The translations under genes were made by a program, and so were the position numbers. From Candidatus Poseidoniaceae archaeon (GTDB lineage Archaea; Thermoplasmatota; Poseidoniia; Poseidoniales; Poseidoniaceae): a stretch of 38,158 bases of DNA. Under the pieces are notes generated by a model. That model had not been told where the DNA came from. It saw only the letters and a list, made by a program, of their open reading frames with translations, and made no database searches. Shown here one piece after another: positions 34,645-38,158 of this stretch (positions are counted from its first letter, which is position 1; every line of letters begins with the position of its first letter). The stretch spans positions 1 to 38,158 of the forward strand of contig JAPKFC010000009.1 of assembly GCA_028821785.1 (NCBI GenBank), written 5' to 3'.

Positions 34645-35289
34645 ATGGAAAAAAAAATAAACCAAGCAATCAAAGACGCATTAAGTAATGCACCTAAGCG
34701 TAATTTCGTTGAATCCGTGGATATTACATTCACAATTAGAGATGTTGACTTGAAGAACCCTACTAACCGTATCAAGGAAGAAATCCGTCTTCCATCTGGT
34801 CGCGGCCGAGAATTAAAAATCGCAATGTTCGCTGCAAGCGAAGCTGCAACTAAGGCTAAGGCCGCAGGACTTACTGTTATCACTCCTCAAGAGATTGAGG
34901 ATTTGGGCGGTAACAAGGGTAAAGCAAAGAAAGTTGCTAACTCTTACGATTACTTCCTTTCCGAAGTCCCTCACATGGGACTTATCGGTAGATACCTCGG
35001 TGTGGTTCTAGGTCCTCGGGGCAAAATGCCACGTCCAGTACCTCCAACATTAGATCCAGGCGTTATCGCTACAGGTCTGATGTCAACCGTCGTCGTCAAG
35101 TCTGGTGACAAAACTACTTTCCATGCCCCAATTGGAACTGTAAGCCAAAGCGAAGAGGAACTATACGCTAATGCTATGGCAGTTTACAATCGTGTAACCT
35201 CAAAGTTAGAGCGTGGAATTGGAAACATCCGTTCACTTTACATCAAGACCACAATGGGTCCTGCACAACAAATCGAGGTGATTAATTGA
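34645..35289 (+). CDS. rpl1: 50S ribosomal protein L1
   Basis: Ribosomal protein uL1 forms the mobile L1 stalk at the E site and in archaea can repress its own mRNA. The sequence fits throughout: RNFVESVDITFTIRDVDLK near the start, ELKIAMFAASEAA, then YDYFLSEVPHMGLIGRYLGVVLGPRGKMP, the most conserved family segment. The length of about 214 residues is normal. The ORF track starts at a GTG three codons upstream, which is part of the ribosome binding site GAGGTGATTATT before the ATG. The end overlaps rpl10 by four bases. Confidence 0.97.
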   Translation: MEKKINQAIKDALSNAPKRNFVESVDITFTIRDVDLKNPTNRIKEEIRLPSGRGRELKIAMFAASEAATKAKAAGLTVITPQEIEDLGGNKGKAKKVANSYDYFLSEVPHMGLIGRYLGVVLGPRGKMPRPVPPTLDPGVIATGLMSTVVVKSGDKTTFHAPIGTVSQSEEELYANAMAVYNRVTSKLERGIGNIRSLYIKTTMGPAQQIEVIN

Positions 35290-36308
35290 TTCCTAAGGTA
35301 GTTTCCTGGAAGAAAGATGCGGTTGTAGATTTAGTCAACCTTCTTGAAAGCGGTGACACGCTTGCAGTTATTGACATCCACGGAGTTCCAGCAGATTCCA
35401 TGATCGGAATGCGCTCTTCACTTCGTGAAAATTTAGCAATTCGCGTTGCTAAGAAGCGTTTGATGCGTCTTGCTTGGGAACGTGCAGGTCTAAAGGCAGA
35501 CAATCTAGAACAATTATTCGATGGTGCAGTACAACCTGCACTAGTATCGTCAAGTAAATTGAATTCATTTGAGATATTCACAGCACTGAAAGCAACTCAA
35601 GCTGGCCGTGCTGCTAAGCCTGGTGACCGTGCTCCTCACGACATTGTCGTTGAGAAGATGGATACTGGAATGCCTCCTGGTCCAATCGTTGGTGACCTGA
35701 ACTCCGTAGGAATTCCTGCTAAGATCATGAAGGGCTCCGTACAAATCCAAAAGAGAACAGTTATTCTCAAAGAAGGAGAAGAATTCGAAGGAGAACTCGG
35801 TCTGATGTTGTCTAAGTTAGGTATCAACCCAATCATAGCAGGTCTACGTTTGTGTGGTACTCTAGAGGATGGAACTGTTTTCGCCCCTAGCACATTAGAT
35901 ATCAACCTCGATCAATTTGAGAGTGATTTAATTTCTTATGCATCAGGAGCATTCAATCTTGCTTGCAACATTACTTGGTTTACTAACCAAACAATGCCAA
36001 CAATCCTTGCAAAGGCGAGCCGCGAGGCTCTTTCTGTTGCATTGGAAGCGGCTGTCGCTACTGCTGACACCATGCCGCATCTTGTCGGAAGAGCACACAG
36101 CGGCGCTATGGCTGTCGCAGGCTCTCTTGACAGTGACGCTCTCGACGACGAACTGGCGGCTATGCTAGGCGCTGCGGTTAACGCCGCTGCATCTGCATCC
36201 GTTGCTGTTGCTGAGAGTGCTTCATCAGCCCCTGCCGAGGCAGATGAAGAAGAAGACGAGGAAGAAGAGGAAGCCGGTTTCGACGGCCTCGGATCCTTAT
36301 TCGGTTGA
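35286..36308 (+). CDS. rpl10: 50S ribosomal protein L10 (P0)
   Basis: uL10/P0 anchors the lateral stalk and binds L12 dimers through its C-terminal helical spine. The RNA-binding N-terminus (KDAVVDLVNLLESGDTLAVIDIHG), the KKRLMRLAWE region and the stalk helices are present. The Ala-rich acidic tail ends in [16 protein letters not shown]. The length of 340 residues is the archaeal P0 size. It starts with TTG, overlapping the rpl1 stop by four bases (TTGA), with GAGGTGATTAA inside the rpl1 end as ribosome binding site, a clear case of translational coupling. Confidence 0.96.
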   Translation: MIPKVVSWKKDAVVDLVNLLESGDTLAVIDIHGVPADSMIGMRSSLRENLAIRVAKKRLMRLAWERAGLKADNLEQLFDGAVQPALVSSSKLNSFEIFTALKATQAGRAAKPGDRAPHDIVVEKMDTGMPPGPIVGDLNSVGIPAKIMKGSVQIQKRTVILKEGEEFEGELGLMLSKLGINPIIAGLRLCGTLEDGTVFAPSTLDINLDQFESDLISYASGAFNLACNITWFTNQTMPTILAKASREALSVALEAAVATADTMPHLVGRAHSGAMAVAGSLDSDALDDELAAMLGAAVNAAASASVAVAESASSAPAEADEEEDEEEEEAGFDGLGSLFG

Positions 36309-36331
36309 ACGAAATATTGAGGTGAAAAATA

Positions 36332-36631
36332 ATGGAATACGTATACGCTGCTATGCTACTGCACGCTGCTGGAAATGAAATAACTGAAAAAGCTGTCACT
36401 GCCACTTTGGCTGGTGCTGGTGTAGATGTAGACGCTGCTCGCGTGAAGGCACTTTGTGCTTCTCTCGCTGGTGTCGACATCGCTGATGCTATGACCCAAG
36501 CTGTCGCTGCACCTGCCGCTGCTGCCCCTGCAGCAGCTGCTTCGTCCTCTGACGCCCCTGCGGAAGCAGAGGAAGAAGAAGAAGAGGATGAAGAAGCTGG
36601 TTTCGACGGTCTTGGTTCCCTATTCGGTTGA
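36332..36631 (+). CDS. rpl12: 50S ribosomal protein L12 (P1)
   Basis: The archaeal L12/P1 stalk protein, 99 residues, recruits translation factors. [30 protein letters not shown] at the N-terminus is the dimerisation domain that binds L10. An Ala-rich hinge and an acidic run follow, then the factor-binding tail [14 protein letters not shown], nearly identical to the L10 tail. It starts 23 bases after rpl10 with GAGGTGAAAAATA upstream and ends the operon; structured non-coding DNA follows. Confidence 0.97.
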   Translation: MEYVYAAMLLHAAGNEITEKAVTATLAGAGVDVDAARVKALCASLAGVDIADAMTQAVAAPAAAAPAAAASSSDAPAEAEEEEEEDEEAGFDGLGSLFG

Positions 36632-36665
36632 ATTGGACTCCGAGCGCCGCCGAGCGTTCTCGCTT

Positions 36666-36814
36666 GACCAGTAAATGGTCTAGTGAGTGATTGCACGGTA
36701 AACGCCTCCGGTCCAGACTTAACGGAATACCTCGCCTTTGGGCGTGGATCAAACGGTCTACCGTGCATTCGAGTTACACCTATTGCTGCGGCAATAGGTA
36801 TCCCAACTTTGGGA
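36666..36814. ncRNA. Candidate structured RNA downstream of rpl12
   Basis: The gap of about 300 bases between rpl12 and the next gene has no convincing ORF but many perfect inverted repeats. They are GACCA/TGGTC at 36666-36680; a 9-base outer helix TGCACGGTA (36692-36700) with TACCGTGCA (36759-36767), enclosing GGTCC/GGATC and CGCC-TTTG-GGCG; ACCTATTGC/GCAATAGGT (36778-36799, four-base loop); and TCCCA/TGGGA at 36801-36814. The nested helix plus hairpins resemble a folded RNA rather than simple terminators. I recognise no known family (not tRNA, RNase P or SRP RNA). Strand is not determined. Confidence 0.45.
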
Positions 36815-36818
36815 TTTC

Positions 36819-36864
36819 GCCCTCTCATTATCTGAGGATTTTGAGAGGGCTAAAATTTTCTTTT
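36819..36864 (+). terminator. Hairpin followed by T-rich tract
   Basis: A perfect 9-base stem GCCCTCTCA / TGAGAGGGC with a 14-base loop is followed by TAAAATTTTCTTTT. Archaeal termination depends mainly on T-tracts, so the T-rich part could end the rpl11-rpl12 transcript or the candidate RNA before it. The stem may also belong to that RNA. Confidence 0.4.
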
Positions 36865-36935
36865 ATCAACTATTGTTATTTTGAGTGAGAACTTTCATCC
36901 GGTTTATTGATGCACTATTGACTACAGCATCAGCC

Positions 36936-37445
36936 ATGGTGAAGAGGGCGACCTTAGATTTGGAACTCTCACCAACACCAGTTGAATGTATCAAAGCATT
37001 ACGTGAGTTAGCAGATTCTGCTGGTTGGAAATTAGAAAGACATGAAGGTTCGAGATTAGTAGACCGCTTTGCAATCATTATGCCGATGGCCCAATCAGCT
37101 AGAACTCTAGGCTTGGTGGTGAAAGATGGACCTCTCAGAGGACTTGAACTGGTTTGTTGGTCAGAAACTAGAGGGTCAAGTGGTGCCATTAACATTGCAA
37201 GTTGGTTATTGCCTGGTGGGCAAGAACATCCCTTAACAAGAAATTTGATTCACAATTGGGTTGCACTGCTCCCTCGCTGTCCATGGAGATGGTCCTTTGG
37301 TGAAAGATCTAAAATTGGATATTTGCTGCCGGTATGGAGAAAATCTAGGAAAAAGTTTGCTAAACTGGGATTTAATGTAAAATCAAAACAGTGGCCTATA
37401 GTTGCACAAGAACCTTGGTTTGCATCAATAACTAGTGAAGAATAG
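36936..37445 (+). CDS. Hypothetical protein
   Basis: This protein has about 169 residues from the ATG at 36936; the ORF track begins earlier at a GTG. A TTTATT box about 29-34 bases before this ATG suggests a leaderless message. The sequence is mixed alpha/beta, with SPTPVECIKALRELADSAGWKLERHEG at the N-terminus (helix then strand, perhaps a small domain), a central hydrophobic strand GLELVCWSETRG, a CPWRWSFG segment and a basic C-terminal part (WRKSRKKFAKLG). There is no signal peptide or membrane segment. No family was recognised and function is unknown. Confidence 0.65.
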   Translation: MVKRATLDLELSPTPVECIKALRELADSAGWKLERHEGSRLVDRFAIIMPMAQSARTLGLVVKDGPLRGLELVCWSETRGSSGAINIASWLLPGGQEHPLTRNLIHNWVALLPRCPWRWSFGERSKIGYLLPVWRKSRKKFAKLGFNVKSKQWPIVAQEPWFASITSEE

Positions 37446-37521
37446 GTCAAATTACAAATCATCAGTCAACCGAAAGTAATAGGGTTGATGCCCCGCCACA
37501 GTTACAGTAGGAGAGATTGAA

Positions 37522-38158
37522 ATGGCCAACCTAAGTGAGTTTGCTGAAAACTTGAAATCCAACCGTGATACTCAAATCACAGTAGCATTGATCATATTTT
37601 TTATGCTTGCATTCCCTCTATATTTTAATTATGCATCCAGTAATGTTTCATCCAATGGAGCATTGGGAACTGTTGGCGATTACATGGTCTCTGGAGAATA
37701 TACATTTATCGAATTAGATAGTGCTACTGAAGGTATTGCAGATGGAGAAACACTAACTCTAGAATTACATTCAGATGCTGTGAAAAGTCAAATTGCTGAC
37801 AAGAATTTAGTTGCAGTAATTGTCAATATGAGTTACGATGAAGATGAAACAGCCTCAGGACCTCCGCTAACTTGTGCCGGTCCACTAGGTGGAAATGATG
37901 CACCAGACACAATCTCAGCAACAGTATCTCGCGGCAATGACACTGCATCAGGTTCTGGGCAAAATCCTGGAAGTCATGAAATTACAGCAGAATGGTATGA
38001 TTCCTCAATAATCGATACAGTTGTTACAGGATTGTCAGAGTCTGAAATAATGGATATGCTCGAAGGTGGAGAAACTGGAATGGGTGATTATATTGTTGAA
38101 ATTTCAGTCGTTGCAGAATCAGGTGGCGGGGCGGGTTGTCCCCACAATGATGGCGGTG
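37522..38158 (+). CDS. Membrane-anchored extracytoplasmic protein, partial (cut by window end)
   Basis: An open frame runs from the ATG at 37522 to the window end without a stop, giving 212 residues; it is absent from the ORF track because it is incomplete. A ribosome binding site GGAGAGATTGAA precedes the ATG. After about 20 residues there is one membrane segment (ITVALIIFFMLAFPLYFNYA), then a Ser/Thr/Gly/Asp-rich, acidic region expected outside the cell, with Cys in LTCAGP and GGAGCPH. The layout resembles small surface or pseudopilin-like proteins, but no family was recognised. Confidence 0.7.
   Translation, partial: MANLSEFAENLKSNRDTQITVALIIFFMLAFPLYFNYASSNVSSNGALGTVGDYMVSGEYTFIELDSATEGIADGETLTLELHSDAVKSQIADKNLVAVIVNMSYDEDETASGPPLTCAGPLGGNDAPDTISATVSRGNDTASGSGQNPGSHEITAEWYDSSIIDTVVTGLSESEIMDMLEGGETGMGDYIVEISVVAESGGGAGCPHNDGG

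Noticed and set aside
36178-36828. 216-residue minus-strand ORF
   Set aside because: It lies antisense to the end of rpl10, all of rpl12 and the structured gap; the Ser/Ala runs are mirror products of the acidic Ala-rich tails, so it is a shadow ORF.
36911-36924. TATTGACTACAG near the start of the 36936 gene, sharing ATTGACTACA with the copper operator
   Set aside because: Only one half-site without symmetry and without the TACAATAA part; a ten-base chance match is plausible.
1-38158. CRISPR arrays, insertion sequences, prophage genes
   Set aside because: No regularly spaced repeats, transposase, integrase or phage structural gene was seen in any frame.

Overview
The window reads as a piece of a planktonic euryarchaeal chromosome, most likely a Marine Group II archaeon (Poseidoniales) or close relative. 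The archaeal signs are the blocks rpl21e-rpo4-DUF655-ksgA and secE-spt5-rpl11-rpl1-rpl10-rpl12, an archaeal-type phosphoglycerate kinase, Pus10, a type II tRNA-Leu without encoded CCA, and A/T-rich TATA-like boxes 23-40 bases upstream of several starts. Bacterial-looking genes (exodeoxyribonuclease VII, RNase R, AhpC-type peroxiredoxin, a KAS III-like enzyme, a fatty acid desaturase) are mixed in, as expected for these mixotrophic surface-ocean archaea. The lineage call is inference; there is no rRNA in the window. Coding density is very high, many genes overlap by 1-14 bases, and many starts are preceded by GAGGTGATT-like ribosome binding sites.

Layout. 0.2-2.8 kb (-): amidohydrolase and pgk. 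2.9-5.5 kb (+): orphan DNA methyltransferase, M24 peptidase and a small Cys/His protein. 5.5-6.3 kb (-): a protein with apparent histone-fold segments, divergent from a HhH/coiled-coil/zinc-ribbon protein (6.5-7.6 kb, +), which is followed by a 2Fe-2S ferredoxin, a tiny membrane protein, peroxiredoxin, thioredoxin-like protein and a multi-pass membrane protein. 10.0-15.3 kb (-): a long operon rpl21e-rpo4-DUF655-rsmA-corA-xseA-xseB-MIP18-like. 15.4-20.4 kb (-): Pus10 with a SAP-like insertion and a large RND/MMPL transporter. 20.5-22.0 kb (+): DsrE-like and DUF3592-like proteins, then tRNA-Leu(UAG) (-). 22.2-26.4 kb (-): a compact five-gene cluster (His-rich membrane protein, KAS III-like enzyme, heme-oxygenase-fold putative diiron enzyme, unknown protein, fatty acid desaturase). 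26.5-29.3 kb (-): a copper operon (Cys-rich protein, CopA, CopZ-like) with operator-like repeats around its TATA box. 29.4-32.8 kb (-): RNase R and a DnaJ-like protein. 33.0-36.6 kb (+): secE, spt5 and the L11-L1-L10-L12 ribosomal operon, followed by a strongly structured non-coding region, one unknown protein, and a partial membrane-anchored protein cut by the window end.

Most interesting points: (1) the five-gene cluster, a candidate lipid or secondary-metabolite pathway with acyl-chain chemistry in an archaeon; (2) Spt5 fused behind a degenerate Nudix-like domain; (3) ribosomal protein L11 reduced to its C-terminal domain; (4) a protein with two possible histone-fold units; (5) a Cys-rich protein heading the copper operon, with three copies of TTATTGTA placed around the promoter; (6) Pus10 carrying a SAP-like insertion; (7) a candidate structured RNA behind rpl12. 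No CRISPR array, insertion sequence, integrase or phage gene was seen.
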